NCBI GenBank assembly: GCA_949318235.1
Contig: OX439131.1
Coordinates: forward strand, 50,052,105 to 50,116,104
Reading direction: 5' to 3'
Length of the DNA: 64,000 nt
DNA from: Ecdyonurus torrentis
Lineage: Eukaryota; Arthropoda; Insecta; Ephemeroptera; Heptageniidae
Shown here: positions 33,893-52,538 of the stretch, piece by piece
Numbering within the stretch: position 1 is the first letter of the stretch
How the letters are laid out: every line of letters starts with the position of its first letter
The notes under the pieces: generated by a model
The model's input: only the letters and a program-made list of their open reading frames with translations
What the model was told of the DNA's origin: nothing
Database searches by the model: none
Made by a program: the position numbers and the translations under genes

Positions 33893-34202
33893 TATAGGGA
33901 GTGCATATGCATTCATATAAATGTTGACGCCATGTTAGATCACTAACAAACAATAACAAATATACTAAATTAACATTTTGTCCAGTTGAAAAAAATTTAT
34001 AATTAATTTTACACAATATGGATTTTGTAATAAGTTTGAATTTAAAGTATGTATGTGAAACAAGTTTTTAAAACCAAATTTATTCAATTTCTAAAATTTG
34101 ATGGAACAAACACAAAGATTGTTCTTTGCAGAGCAATGTTGATAAAAATTCCAAGCCTAACTGAATTAAATATGACGTCATATGCATACACCCTATAGGG
34201 TG
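33893..34202. mobile_element. MITE family A, copy 2
   Basis: Inverse orientation relative to copy 1: starts near GCATATGCATTCATATAAAT with GACGCCATGTTAGATCACTAA, and ends AATATGACGTCATATGCATA then CACCCTATAGGG. It abuts copy 3. Confidence 0.6.
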
Positions 34203-34495
34203 GTTTCATTCATGTTAAATTCGCGTGATAAGTGAGTACTAAATAACATGGGCCAGTATAGGAAAATGGCATTTGCCAGTTTTAAAATACTTCGCAATTT
34301 TTTAGAAAGCAATGATGTTGTTAACAGGTTGAATTAGTATCTCAAGTATGTGAGAAAAATAATAATGACCAAAAAATAGCTAATTTTCATAAAAAAATAG
34401 CCAAAAGCTTGTCCTATGCTGAGCAATGCGTTTCATTGCTCAAGAAGAGTATCAAAAAACATTCAGAATGACGTCATGCGTACACACTATTGTAT
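34195..34495. mobile_element. MITE family A, copy 3
   Basis: Starts CCCTATAGGGTGG, includes GTATCTCAAGTATGTGAG and GTCCTATGCTGAGCAATG, and ends GACGTCATGCGTACACACTA. It lies head to tail with copy 2, and the two share the CCCTATAGGG junction. Confidence 0.6.
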
Positions 34496-34733
34496 ACATC
34501 AATTTTATAGTAAGTAAATTAAATTAACTAACAGAATGTTGTTTGTCACAGTTGATACAATTTTAAATTTAAATTGCAATTTTAAGACTAAAAAAATGTA
34601 TAAGTGAAAATGTATTTTTCTTTTTGAAATATTAAGAACTGATTTTTAAAAATTAATCTCAAATTATTTACGAAATAATGAAAGTTTAAATTTGAACATT
34701 TTGTAACAAATTATTTTTAGTTTTTATAGTTCC

Positions 34734-35067
34734 TTAAAGGCATAGACAACATGAAAACATTTGCATTTACATAACAAAACACTTGATGGGACTTACATAA
34801 ATAACATTAATTGGTCTTAAAACCCAACTATAGCGCCGTAGCAGTGATCAGAAAATTTCAATTTATGCAACCCGCACAACATTTTTATACTAGATTTTGC
34901 CTGTTTATGACGTCATAAACAGGAATATTCACGCAAATTGCATGCTTTACAGTTTTTTCAAGCTCTCTTGTGGGGCCACATTTACATTCTGGTAAAAAAT
35001 ACCATCAGTTTGGTAGATCCCATTTCGTGTTAAGAACATGTCGTTTCAATGTTTTCTATGCCTTTAA
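34734..35067. mobile_element. 334-bp MITE with TTAAAGGCATAGAC ends
   Basis: Left TTAAAGGCATAGACAAC and right GTTTTCTATGCCTTTAA are inverted. Subterminal arms (AAAACACTTGATGGGA; CCCATTTCGTGTT) and a central TGACGTCA hairpin pair as well. It is related to 53481-53823, 62433-62778 and the half copy at 48643. Confidence 0.75.
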
Positions 35068-35069
35068 GT

Positions 35070-36140
35070 CTAAAAATTTAGCTGCGTATGTAAATAAAAT
35101 TCAAATATGTATTTGAATATGTTTTTGTTTCCAGTTTTCTTACTCGCATAGGTCTACTGATGAAATAGGAAATCCACTTTATGATTTTTACTGAATACTT
35201 AATTACCATGGCAGCCAATTAACAGCATATCATGTTAATTACACCAGTTGACATGTGGATTAGTCTGGGCCAGTATAGCACGATGACACAATATGGCAAG
35301 TAAAACATGTATATTTTATATTTAGCTCTTTGCAGAGAATTAAGAAGTGTTAGTTTTTAATAAACAGAGCAAAGTGTGGAAATATTAAAATGATCGAGCA
35401 ATGAGAACTGGACGTATGATATCTCTCGACAAAATTACATTATTAAAATTTCCTAATCTCTATTTTCGGTTTTCATTAGAACAAAATATTATATAAATTG
35501 TTTTTTAATTAAACTATAAAATAGTAAAAATATACACGGAGGAACCCTGTTATCCGACAGTCGGATAAAACGTGTGTTGAATCCGAAATTTTGATTAGTT
35601 TTCATCGTATTCCTGATAAAAATGAGTGAAGATTAACTATTATGATTCTTCCTATTATATGATACGTCATTAAAATTAAAGGGAAATTTCATCTAAAAAT
35701 TAATACTGGAAAATGCATAACAATTTATTCTACGTTATGATTAACTATAAGAAGAAATACACTTTTAATTTAAATCTCACGCTTTAGCTTGGTTTTAAAG
35801 CGATGTGCGCGTTCAATTTTTAACATTATAGTGTATAAAATTTAAGTAGAAAGTTATAATAGAATTTAGTTTTACTTTCGGATAACTTTTTAAGAGGAAT
35901 CGACTTAAAGGTAAAGCGTTTACAGATGTTGCGCTTTATCATCCATGCAGCCCCTACTGCCGTGCTTGATGAGCAGACCTCCCTCAAATAATATAAATAA
36001 TATAAATAAAATAAATAAATATATAAATAATACAATATATAATAATATAAATTGTTTTATATTTAAAATATAAAATAGTAAAAATATATATTTTAAACAA
36101 AAAATAAAATTGTTATTTATAAATATAACCAATAAAGTTT
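35070..36140. other. Intergenic DNA with a SINE-tail fragment
   Basis: Bases 35255-35307 contain GTATAGCACGATGACACAAT followed by ATGGCAAG, the 3' terminal module of the SINE family. A GTTATCCGAC/GTCGGATAA hairpin lies at 35549-35567. No gene recognised. Confidence 0.45.
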
Positions 36141-36240
<100 letters not shown>

Positions 36241-36454
36241 CTTTCAAAATTTTGTTTTATCAAGAAAAAGCCATTTAGTAAATAAATGATTTTCTTACTA
36301 GAAAGTAAATAACGGAATTTTGAATTTTTTTAGCTTGAAAATTAAAATCGATATCGTATTACCAAAAGTTAAAATTAAACGAACAGCTTAAATATTTTTT
36401 AATTAACTGGTTTTGGATGTGTGTTTTTTTTTTTCCACAGCTTTAATAACTGAC

Positions 36455-36860
36455 TTAAATCCCTTGTCAACTTCCTTTTTTATCATTTAGAATACTAGAT
36501 TGATAATTACCATACCTAATTATCCATGAATTAGACACCAAAACCTTGATTTTGTATTTGTTTTTATTTATTTTCTTTTTGACTGTTATATCACGTATCT
36601 GACGTCACAATGTACCGATAGGGCCGTAATAGGGGTAAAGAACTTAAGGGAGGGGCTTAAATTTACCACGTGATCAGAAAGGTGACTGTGATTGGCGGTG
36701 GTACATTGTGACGTCAGATACGTGATATAACCTCAAAAAGGAAAATGAATAAAAATAAATACAAATTTAACGTGTTGGTGTCTAATTCATGGATAATGAG
36801 GTATAGTAATTAAAACCCAATATTCTAAACGAAAAAAAAGTAACTTGACAAGTGCTTTAA
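36455..36860. mobile_element. 406-bp palindromic MITE, uninterrupted copy
   Basis: Begins TTAAATCCCTTGTCAACTT and ends AACTTGACAAGTGCTTTAA. The arms of about 190 bp pair through TTTATCATTTAGAATACTAG, CCATGAATTAGACACCAA, GTATCTGACGTCACAATGTA and their inverses. The second copy at 41932 is broken by the Harbinger insertion, so this copy supplies the empty site. Confidence 0.85.
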
Positions 36861-37110
36861 TGTGTTCTAAATTTTTATTTATATTTTTCAGCAATCTTAT
36901 CATTGTGTAACCTATAGCCTGTGAATGTGATGACGAACGCCGGTGCACCTCCCTATTCTACGCCGCTCAGCCGCAGTAACTTAGCTCTGTCACCGGTCTT
37001 GTCCTTGTCGATCTTTAATAATCTATATACTAATAGTTTGAAGATATTCACTATTCAATAAAAATATATATTTTTTTACATTTATTCTTCATTGGTTAAA
37101 AATAACATGT
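36861..37110. other. Possible terminal exon or unexplained segment
   Basis: TATATTTTTCAG at 36882-36893 looks like a splice acceptor. It is followed by a GC-richer stretch with a short frame (MTNAGAPPYSTPLSRSNLAL near its start) ending at TAA just before an AATAAA at about 37058. No upstream exon or family was recognised, so this is only a weak candidate for a 3' exon. Confidence 0.2.
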
Positions 37111-37117
37111 AATGATC

Positions 37118-37146
37118 GCGTGAGGTGTCAGCGTGACACCTCACGC
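37118..37146. repeat. Perfect 13-bp stem hairpin
   Basis: GCGTGAGGTGTCA and TGACACCTCACGC flank a 3-base GCG loop. It stands out as a GC-rich inverted repeat in AT-rich DNA; role unknown. Confidence 0.85.
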
Positions 37147-37149
37147 CGC

Positions 37150-37910
37150 TCTCTGCTCGAGAATCTCTTCCTTCCCGTCGCTTCGAACGCACCATACGCA
37201 TTTATGCAATACTGAACTTTATGTGCAGTGAAATAATAAAGAAGTTCATCTTGTACTTATTAGAACGCGCTCATTTAAAGAGGATTATTTATTATTATAA
37301 TATAAAATATTATTTTTTTTTAATTAAATTGATATTTAGGACGCGCGTGTTACAATTGTTTGTATTTTGTCTGCACAATTTTGTTACTCAGTAAAAACAT
37401 ATTTTAACATCTCCTTCGATACAAAAACCTATTACTGGAAATATATATTTTTTAAATTTGAAAGCGTTTAAAAGTTCATGATTTGTATGACAATAATTTT
37501 AAAAATTTTACTAAAGCAAAATAGAACTTTATTTATTAATGACAAGATTATTTTATTAACACAATCAAATTTTTTTTTTAGTGAAAGTTGGAATTAAGCT
37601 TGAATGGGAGAGTTGGAAAAATAAGTTCAAGTGTTACAAGATGTCTTCTTCAATGTTAGATATTGAGAAAAACTGTTCATTAACTGACATATGATGACCC
37701 AAAGCACTTCAGTAGCCCTGTAAACTTGTGATCATCCTGCGAGATATGCAACTTGTTACGAATCTTTTACGACATAGTTACGGCTTTATTATAGGAAAAC
37801 TTGCATAACTCGCAGGATGAGCACAAGATTAAGGGCCTACTTAAGAAATATTTTTGAGCATCATATTATGTGAGTATATGAATATTTATCCTCATTATGT
37901 AACATTGAAA
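37150..37910. other. AT-rich intergenic DNA
   Basis: No gene recognised. A GC-richer phrase follows the hairpin to about 37200. AACTTGTTACG and its partner CTCGCAGGATGA around 37735-37825 form a loose inverted repeat. Confidence 0.4.
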
Positions 37911-37916
37911 AGGCCA

Positions 37917-38616
37917 CACTGTTAAAACGATCCGTAAAATTACGCTAAAAAAGCCAATTAAAACGGTAGAAATAGCAGAACGCTATTAAAGGGCACATGC
38001 CGTTCTTTCCAGTTACAAAACTTGCCGTAAATAAAAAAAATTGCATGTTAAAAAACGATAAAAAACGGGGGTTTTAGAAACGAAATAAAACGTGCATCCC
38101 CGTTATTATGTTGTACGGATTTCTACCGTGTATTTTATCGTTCGCGATTCTAACGGGAAAATAAGGGAGGGGGAAATTCAAGTGATATTCTCTTTATAAT
38201 AACTTTTACACCTGAGGATAATACTTCTTCTCTATGGCCCAACGGCTAAGGCACTGGTCTTTGAATCCAATGTTGATGAGTTCGAGTCTCACAAGAAGCG
38301 GTATTTTTAACAAGAGTAAAAACTCTGTACATATAAGTAACAACTTACATAAAAATTTTAAAGATTTATTAGAAAAAAACGGGTAAAACCCGTAAATTTA
38401 CGTTGCGCACCGTTCTGAGGAAAAATGCCAATCCCGTAGATTTACAAGAGGCAGCGTTGTGAGCGATGCCGTTGTTGTACGGTAAGAGGCGTAAAGTTGG
38501 CGTTCCTCCTTTTGCCGTTTTTGAAAATACGGACCGGTACGTAATCTAACAATTCGTACCGTCCAAAAATAACCGGCATTTTGACCGTATTTCGACCCTG
38601 GAAATTATTAACAGTG
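37917..38616. mobile_element. 700-bp non-autonomous element with CACTGTTAA ends
   Basis: CACTGTTAA at 37917-37925 is matched by TTAACAGTG at 38608-38616. The interior is rich in ACGGTA and CGTAAA-type phrases in both orientations and contains the tRNA-like segment at 38226-38298. No target duplication or coding sequence was identified, so the superfamily is open. Confidence 0.55.
38226..38298 (+). tRNA. Degraded tRNA-Gln-like sequence
   Basis: Contains TGGCCCAACGG (A-box-like), an anticodon region CTTTGAATCC (anticodon TTG, Gln) and GAGTTCGAGTCTC (B box and T-loop). The anticodon stem has mismatches and the outer stem is reduced to CTTCT/AGAAG. It is a pseudogene embedded in the CACTGTTAA element. 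Confidence 0.5.
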
Positions 38617-38645
38617 CAGCTGAACATCTAAAACACCTTAACGTC

Positions 38646-39045
38646 CTTTTTTTTTTTTTTTTTGCTTGCCATATTGTGTTATCGTGCTACACCATTCCCA
38701 GTCCCAGTCAAGACATTGTCTTATCGACAGGTAAGGACTTTACAAATAAATGGAAAAGCACACACGGGCCGGCCATGGCCTAACAAGAGGGTACGCATCC
38801 CGGCATTCACCATGACAGCCTAGAGAAACCGTGGAAACTTCTAGGCAGGCTGGTCGGTGCAATCACATCAATCATGCACCTCTCGAATGCTGTGCGTCTT
38901 CATGGAATGCATGTAAACATACATCGTGCAACGTGTTGTGCTCTCTCTCACACTTGACGTACGCACCCAGCAGTGGCTCCAACCTATACTTGGTGAGGAG
39001 TACAGAGTTGCCTTCACCACTCAGACATACCAGCTTGGTCCTCTT
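38646..39045 (-). mobile_element. tRNA-derived SINE, copy C
   Basis: Minus strand: a head with TATGTCTGAGTGGTGAAGG, TCTGTACTCCTCACC and the B-box-like AGGTTGGAGCC; body with AGTGTGAGAGAG, GCACAACACGTTGCACGATG and GTTTCTCTAGGCTGTCATGG; a 3' module ending AACACAATATGGCAAGC and an A tail (T run 38648-38663). It aligns with copy B without its internal duplication. Confidence 0.8.
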
Positions 39046-39489
39046 AAAATTGTTATAAAAACAAGCCGAAGCTCTAGAGCGAGCTGTGACGTAAAGCATC
39101 AAAATCGTTGATTTGAATGTAACATTAAAATCAATATGTAAAATTTTATTTCAAGAAATAAATATTGTTAAAAATATACCCACAAATCCACAGTGAAATA
39201 GAATTATGCCCACAATTCTATTAAGAATAAGTATAAATTATTTCACATTTAAGCCACGTTAATCAAAGTTCGTGACTAATTTTCAACAATTGCAATTAAT
39301 TAACCGTCAAAGTTGACACTTTTTATTTGCATATTTTTATTAAGATGCTCATGACGTCACTAAGGTTTTTATAATTTAAATTTGGACGATGATGGACTTG
39401 ACTACATTTGAAAATTGAAATACATTTAAATTTGTACAAGTATTTTAACGCTTGTATGTTAATGTGTCTATATACATTTTGAACATTCT

Positions 39490-40555
39490 TCTATTCTGCC
39501 CCCATGTTTGTGATGCATGTTCCATTGTCCAGCATATCAATTTACATATTTTACCACAAAAATAAAAGTTTATTTTGAGTGTAATTATTTGTGTGATATT
39601 CTTGTAGCTTATTAGGAGCTACAAACAAGACTTAGATTGACCTTTTAAGCTTAATTTTAAATATCGTCATTGGGATATAGAAACCTCGGATTAGAAATTG
39701 GAGTGTTTCTGAAGTTTGAATCGTCATAATTCAAAAATAAAAAGTTACAAAAAATTGAAGGTATTTTTGTCGTGCGGCTTATATTTCTGTCAATTCATTG
39801 TATTAATATCATATTTTTATTTCAAATAGTTCGCTCACAATTCATCAATTACTAAACTAAAACACCTTGTTTTTGCACTCGGCGCAAAAAAGTGTAATTT
39901 AAATTGTTATTTCCTTGCAACAGTTAGCAATAAAAATTTAAAATTAACATCATAGATTCAAGAAATGTTGCTGATTCTTAATGTACACAGTTGAAATTTT
40001 TTGCAAGCAACCCCTTTGCCAAAATTTGCAAAAAACGGATTTCGCGTTCTTTTAATGTTTTGAAGCTCAAAATTATTTTAGGGTTGCAATTTTAAATTCT
40101 TAAAAGACTTCTTTGCAATATTTAAAGTTATTTTGAAATTAACTAAAATTTATAAATTGATTAACTTATAGCCCCTGTATTTACACAAAAAGCAGTACAT
40201 AAAATGCCTGATGACCGCAACCAGCAGTACATTAAATTTTTAAAATTCATTTATAATCATAGAAATAACTTATATAAACATTTTAAGCAAAAGAATATTT
40301 AAGAGATTCAAAGTTGCACTCCTAAAATATATTTAAGATTTAAAACATAAAAAGAACGCGAGGTCCGTTTTTTTCAAAATTTGGCAAAGGGGTTGCTTGA
40401 AAAAAAAAGTTCAACTGTACATTAAGAATAATCCACATTTGTGGACTCCCACTGACGATATATAATAATGATAAATTTTCCATGATTGACTGTGTAATTT
40501 TGGTCAACAAAATGGCGGCTCTTAAATATCAGTGTCACCTGTCTAAAAGATTTAT
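39490..40555. mobile_element. MITE family B copy split by a foldback insertion
   Basis: The left part (CCCCCATGTTTGTGATGC, CCATTGTCCAGCATA, GCTTATTAGGAGCTAC) ends near 39645. The matching right part (TGGTCAACAAAATGGCGGC) lies at 40495-40555. The intervening 0.85 kb includes the inverted repeat at 39970-40435. Confidence 0.6.
39970..40435. repeat. 466-bp inverted repeat
   Basis: The left arm TTCTTAATGTACACAGTTGA, then GCAACCCCTTTGCCAAAATT and CGCGTTCTTTTAATG, is inverted at 40350-40435 (AGAACGCGAGG; AAATTTGGCAAAGGGGTTGC; CAACTGTACATTAAGAA). It is probably a MITE inside family B DNA. Confidence 0.75.
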
Positions 40556-40570
40556 TTAAGTATTAAATCC

Positions 40571-41656
40571 CAGTGGCGGTCCTACGAATTTTGGGCCCGG
40601 GGACAGAAATCTGACAGGGCCCCCTCAATAGATGCGCGAAGCGCCAATAGCCCGCCGCAGGCGCGGTTTTTTTACCACGTGACTATTTACAGGCAATTCC
40701 GTGCATAAATTCAGTATACTTGTCAGTGCAGATAGCTTTAAGAAAAAAAAAAAAAAATTTGTTTTTTTTTCTTTTTTTTTAAACAATTAAACTTTAATTT
40801 AGAATGAAATATTTTTTTAAAAAAGTGTACAAAAATTCATAATGCAAATTAAATTATTTTTAATTACTTTGCAGATTTAGGCGAGATTAAGCGCATGCAA
40901 AAAATGTTTCCTTCATATTCTCAAAAAGCTAAATTTTAGTTTTTTTTTTTTCTGTTAGAATTATTTTCAAATTTCCGAAACAAAAGTGATGTTCGTAAAC
41001 CCTAGTCTCTTACCAAAAAAAAAAAATGCACATATTCTATTTGAATAGCCAAAGTTGATCGTCATCATCATTTAAGGAGCAGAGGACAAGGTCAATTTGA
41101 CGAATACAAATGTTAAAATTTAGGTAGATCGAGCTATAGTGTTTATTTATCATTGAACAATTTTTTACCTACGCCAGGCCAATGAGGAAGACTAAAAAAG
41201 TTTTCAGGGTAAAACTTTATTTCAAATTCTAAAAGAAGACATTGTCCTGAATCGATTTATTTGCAGAATTGTAAATTTTAAGTTCAATGAGCATTTCTAT
41301 TAAAAAAAAAATCAAAAAATGTCAACACGCAATACCTCTATGCATGCGGGCATAGGAAAAGTTACAGTAACGTCAGTTTAAGAATTTTAAAAAGAATTAA
41401 TACTCAATGAGCTCAAAGCTTAGAAATGTCCATATCTATCGACTTAGGACATTGCCCTCTTTTAGAATGAAAATGCAATAAAATAACACCCTGAAATTTT
41501 TTAAGTCTTCATTATAATTCTAGTTCTATAGTAAGTATAGTTTATTTTACCTTTTTAAACCAGGGAGGCCCTTGTTTAAAAATATAAGAAAATACTGAAG
41601 TATTATTACTAGTAAATTAAAGAGATATTGTATTTTTTCTGTAGATTTATATATGC

Positions 41657-41687
<31 letters not shown>

Positions 41688-41931
41688 CATTATAAAAATA
41701 TGTTTGGATAATTTGTTTGCTAGGAATAATTTTAGAAATGAAAATCATTAAATTGGTTCTTAAACTTCTCTCTCTCTCTCTCTTCTTCCCGTCCCTTAAG
41801 TTCCTTTTTTTTTTTTTCCTATTTTTTTTAGCTTATTTGAATTTTTTATACGCAGGCCTCGTCCCGGGCCCCCCAAACCTAGTGGGCCCGGGGATATCCG
41901 CCCCTCAATACCCCCTGTAGGACCGCCACTG
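40571..41931. mobile_element. 1.36-kb hAT-like element with 8-bp target duplication
   Basis: Ends are CAGTGGCGGTCCTAC at 40571 and GTAGGACCGCCACTG ending at 41931, a 15-bp perfect inverted pair, with further GGGCCCGGGG pairing inside. TTAAATCC at 40563-40570 is exactly repeated at 41932-41939. An 8-bp duplication and a CAG-type end fit hAT. No transposase is encoded. The interior carries a partial copy of the GTTCGTAAACCCT hairpin family at 40988-41095. Confidence 0.85.
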
Positions 41932-42305
41932 TTAAATCCCTTGTCAACTTACTTTTTTATCATTTAGAATGCTAAACTGATACTTACCATACCTTAATAT
42001 CCATGAATTAGACACCAACACGTGGATTTTGTATTACTTTCGTTTATTTTCCTTTTTGAGGTTATATCACGTATTTGACGTCACAATGTACCGCCGCTAA
42101 TCACAGTCACCGCTCTGGTCACGTGATAAATTTAAGCCCCTCCTTCAAGTTCTTTACCCCTATCACAGTCCCATCGGTATATTGTGACGTCAGATACGTG
42201 ATATAACCGCAAAAAGGAAAATAAACAAAAATAAATACAAAATCAAAGTGTTGGTGTCTAATTCATGGATAATAAGGTATGCTAATTATCAGTCTAGTAT
42301 TCTAA
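41932..42305. mobile_element. Palindromic MITE second copy, left part
   Basis: Matches 36455-36820: TTAAATCCCTTGTCAACTTA at the start, CCATGAATTAGACACCAACA, ATTGTGACGTCAGATACG and AATTCATGGATAATAAGG. It stops at TATTCTAA, where the Harbinger element begins; its last 30 bp are at 53145-53174. Its left end coincides with the hAT target duplication. Confidence 0.85.
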
Positions 42306-42545
42306 CGGCCGTAAGTTGCATACCATTTAACCGAGAGCTAACCGAGAACTTTTTGAAAGTTGTCGGTTAACTTTCATTTCGTAAGTTGCAGCCCACTTAA
42401 CCGACAACTTCAACAATTCACGATTAGCTCTCGGTTAACTTGTTTATTTCGTAAGTTGCAGACATTTTAACCGTGAACTTGGAAGTTAACCGAGAACAAC
42501 AAGACAAAAAGTTAACCGCTCGAGCTCGAGCGGTTAGCTCTCGGT
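42306..42545. promoter_or_regulatory. Left subterminal array: 70-bp repeats and TAACCG motifs
   Basis: GTAAGTTGCA recurs at 42311, 42381 and 42451, exactly 70 bp apart. About ten TAACCG/CGGTTA motifs occur within 240 bp, often as TAACCGAGA. This dense terminal clustering suggests protein docking sites for transposition. Confidence 0.7.
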
Positions 42546-43509
42546 TATCTTTTAATAAGCATGTAATTAATATTTTTGGAGTAATTAAAAATATTTTTCG
42601 CTGGTGATCATGGATAAAATTATTAAAAATTAGTAAATAAATATTTTTTTTATCTTAAATTCTATTTTATTATTATATTTTTCTTTTTTAAGATTTCTAA
42701 AATCCGCCGAAACTCAATATCAATTGAATTATATACATTCAAATAAAAAAAAATTCCATATTAATAATTAACTAATAAACTATAATAATTATTAAACTAA
42801 TAATTTAATTTTTCTTCAAAATCAAAGATTTTATTTTTAAAGAGCGAATTTAAAGAAATTTTTGGATTATAGATTTTATTAATCCTATATTATTTTTACT
42901 TTATAGACATGCAGATAATAAATATGTATACACCAATACTATAGTTATAAATAATAATAAGCTACTAGTGTAACTTTTCTTTAAATTGCAGTAAAAAATA
43001 TATTTATATTTTAGCAATGAAATGTATATAAAATTTAAAAGTATATATTCTTTTAAATTATGAAAATGAAAACATATTTCTCGAGTATAATAATATTTTT
43101 GATACTTTTTTCTACCTTTCATAAATAAATAACATTAATTTTTTTTCATAAAATTATTTTTTTCAAATTATTAAAATATTATGAGGGTGTAGGAGTGACC
43201 TTATATAACTCAAAAACTATAGGAGTGTTTTGGGGTTTTTCACTTTACATATATAAATATTATACTCGATCTCCAGTTGATAATTTTTAATTTGTATTTA
43301 AATGGTTCCTTGTTTGGCGGTCATAGCAAGGGGTGTAGTCAAAACTTTCAAAAGCGCATCACACAATTAAAACAAATTGAAAAGCGCAAATACCATATGC
43401 TATATTGATCATATGTGAAATTTATTACGTCATGTAAATTTTAATAAAGTTGTATTTCTTTTTTTGTAATATATATTTTTTATTTTTGTGTGAAATATTT
43501 GTGGCTAGA

Positions 43510-44598
43510 ATGAGTGGAAATTCAAGTTTATCATCTGATGAAGAAATGCTAGATTTTCTTAATTATCTGGAACCGCAACGAAGAAATCATCGAGAAAACA
43601 TAAACCCGATGTTAATTTACGACAATCGAGGCTTCTTACAACGATATCGTCTAACAAAAAATACAGTCACCTTCCTCTGTCAAAGACTAGAAGATATGTT
43701 GCGACTAGAAAGCGAGAATAGTCTGAGTGTACAGGAGCAAGTACTAACTGCACTCAGATATTATGCAACAGGGACTTTCCAAACTGCTGTTGCCGACCTG
43801 AGCGGCAAAATACACCAAACTACTGCAGGCAAAGTAGTTCATAAAGTAAGCAGAGCAATTGCGAGCATGCGAGGAGAGTTTATAAAAATGCCATTAACTG
43901 AAGAGCAACAAGATCAGACAGTCAGTGATTTTTATAAAATCGCTCGCATGCCAAATGTTATTGGTACAATAGACTGCACACATATACGTATCATTGGCCA
44001 AGGAGGAGAATATGGGGAGTTGCTGCGAAATCGCAAAGGGTACTTTTCCATCAACACCCAAACTACATCTGGCCCAAAACTTCTAATTAATAACTTAGTA
44101 GCTAGATGGTACGGGTCGAGTCATGACTCCACAATTTTTGCCAACAGTCAATTGAAAACCTCCTTTGAGACTGGTCGTTACAGGAACTACTTCCTACTTG
44201 GCGACGCTGGGTATATGTGCCGACCATATTTACTAACACCAGTCTCAACCCCTCAAACTCAGGCAGAACGTAACTACAACAGGTCTCACATCCTAACGAG
44301 AAATACAGTAGAACGTCAATATGGTGTATGGAAACGACGTTTTCCAGTGCTGGATTTGGGTATAAGAACTCCCTATATTGAGAATGCTCAAGCAATAATT
44401 ACTGCAACAGCGATTCTCCATAATATTGCAATCAGACGAAACAATCCACAAGCACCTCCAGAACATGATGTGAGGGTGCGTGCTCTTGCTGCGAGACATA
44501 ACTATCCACCTGTACCAGTACGGAATAACCAAGCTGGTGGCAATGTTGGAGTAAGGATGTCTCTCATCCGTAATCATTTCTCCAGACAGTTACGCTAG
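43510..44598 (+). CDS. HARBI1-like PIF/Harbinger transposase
   Basis: Single-exon, 362-residue protein starting MSGNSSLSSDEEML. An upstream in-frame ATG at 43450 adds only a hydrophobic 20-residue run and is less likely. Length is close to the usual 340-400 for the family. Motifs in order: an N-terminal helical region (GFLQRYRLTKNTVTFLCQRL, about 41-60), IGTIDCTHIRI with the first catalytic Asp near 155, NRKGYFSINTQ near 174-184, WYGSSHDSTIF with the second Asp near 206, LLGDAGY near 229-235, and NTVERQYGVWKRRFP with the catalytic Glu near 268, then AILHNIAI. This is a complete DDE nuclease that would cut and paste the element at its ends. No stop or frameshift is seen. An AATAAA lies 14 bp after the stop. 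In known Harbinger systems the Myb-like partner brings the transposase to the nucleus and to the ends. Confidence 0.95.
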   Translation: MSGNSSLSSDEEMLDFLNYLEPQRRNHRENINPMLIYDNRGFLQRYRLTKNTVTFLCQRLEDMLRLESENSLSVQEQVLTALRYYATGTFQTAVADLSGKIHQTTAGKVVHKVSRAIASMRGEFIKMPLTEEQQDQTVSDFYKIARMPNVIGTIDCTHIRIIGQGGEYGELLRNRKGYFSINTQTTSGPKLLINNLVARWYGSSHDSTIFANSQLKTSFETGRYRNYFLLGDAGYMCRPYLLTPVSTPQTQAERNYNRSHILTRNTVERQYGVWKRRFPVLDLGIRTPYIENAQAIITATAILHNIAIRRNNPQAPPEHDVRVRALAARHNYPPVPVRNNQAGGNVGVRMSLIRNHFSRQLR

Positions 44599-44611
44599 TT
44601 AAGGTACTTAA

Positions 44612-44617
44612 AAATAA
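44612..44617 (+). terminator. Candidate polyadenylation signal of the transposase gene
   Basis: AATAAA 14 bp after the transposase stop codon, in the 400-bp gap between the two convergent genes. Confidence 0.45.
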
Positions 44618-45000
44618 AAGTTACTTTTAATTTTATCTCATATATATATTTAAACTTTATTGAGAGGTAGTTTATTTTATTTATAATTCAAGAAAAAAAG
44701 AAAAGCAGTCCATCGTATAAACCTTATACTGTCATATTCAAAATTATTTCTTATAAAAAAAAAAAAAAAAAAAATCTTTACAGCAAACTAGATATTTTTT
44801 ATTATTATTATTAATGGTTGGTTATAAATGCAGGTTTAAATTTTTATGAATATTATACTTGAATAAATAAGTGCATAAAAGTAATTATTTGTTATAGAAA
44901 GTCAAATTTTTAAATGATTAAATTTTGTGCATCACTTTAACAAAAAAAAAATAATAATACTCTATTTTATTATAAAAAGGAACCACATTACACACAAGCT

Positions 45001-52538
<7,538 letters not shown>

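Noticed and set aside
43450..43509. Upstream ATG for the HARBI1-like transposase
   Set aside because: It would add a hydrophobic 20-residue run atypical of the family; MSGNSS at 43510 gives a normal length.
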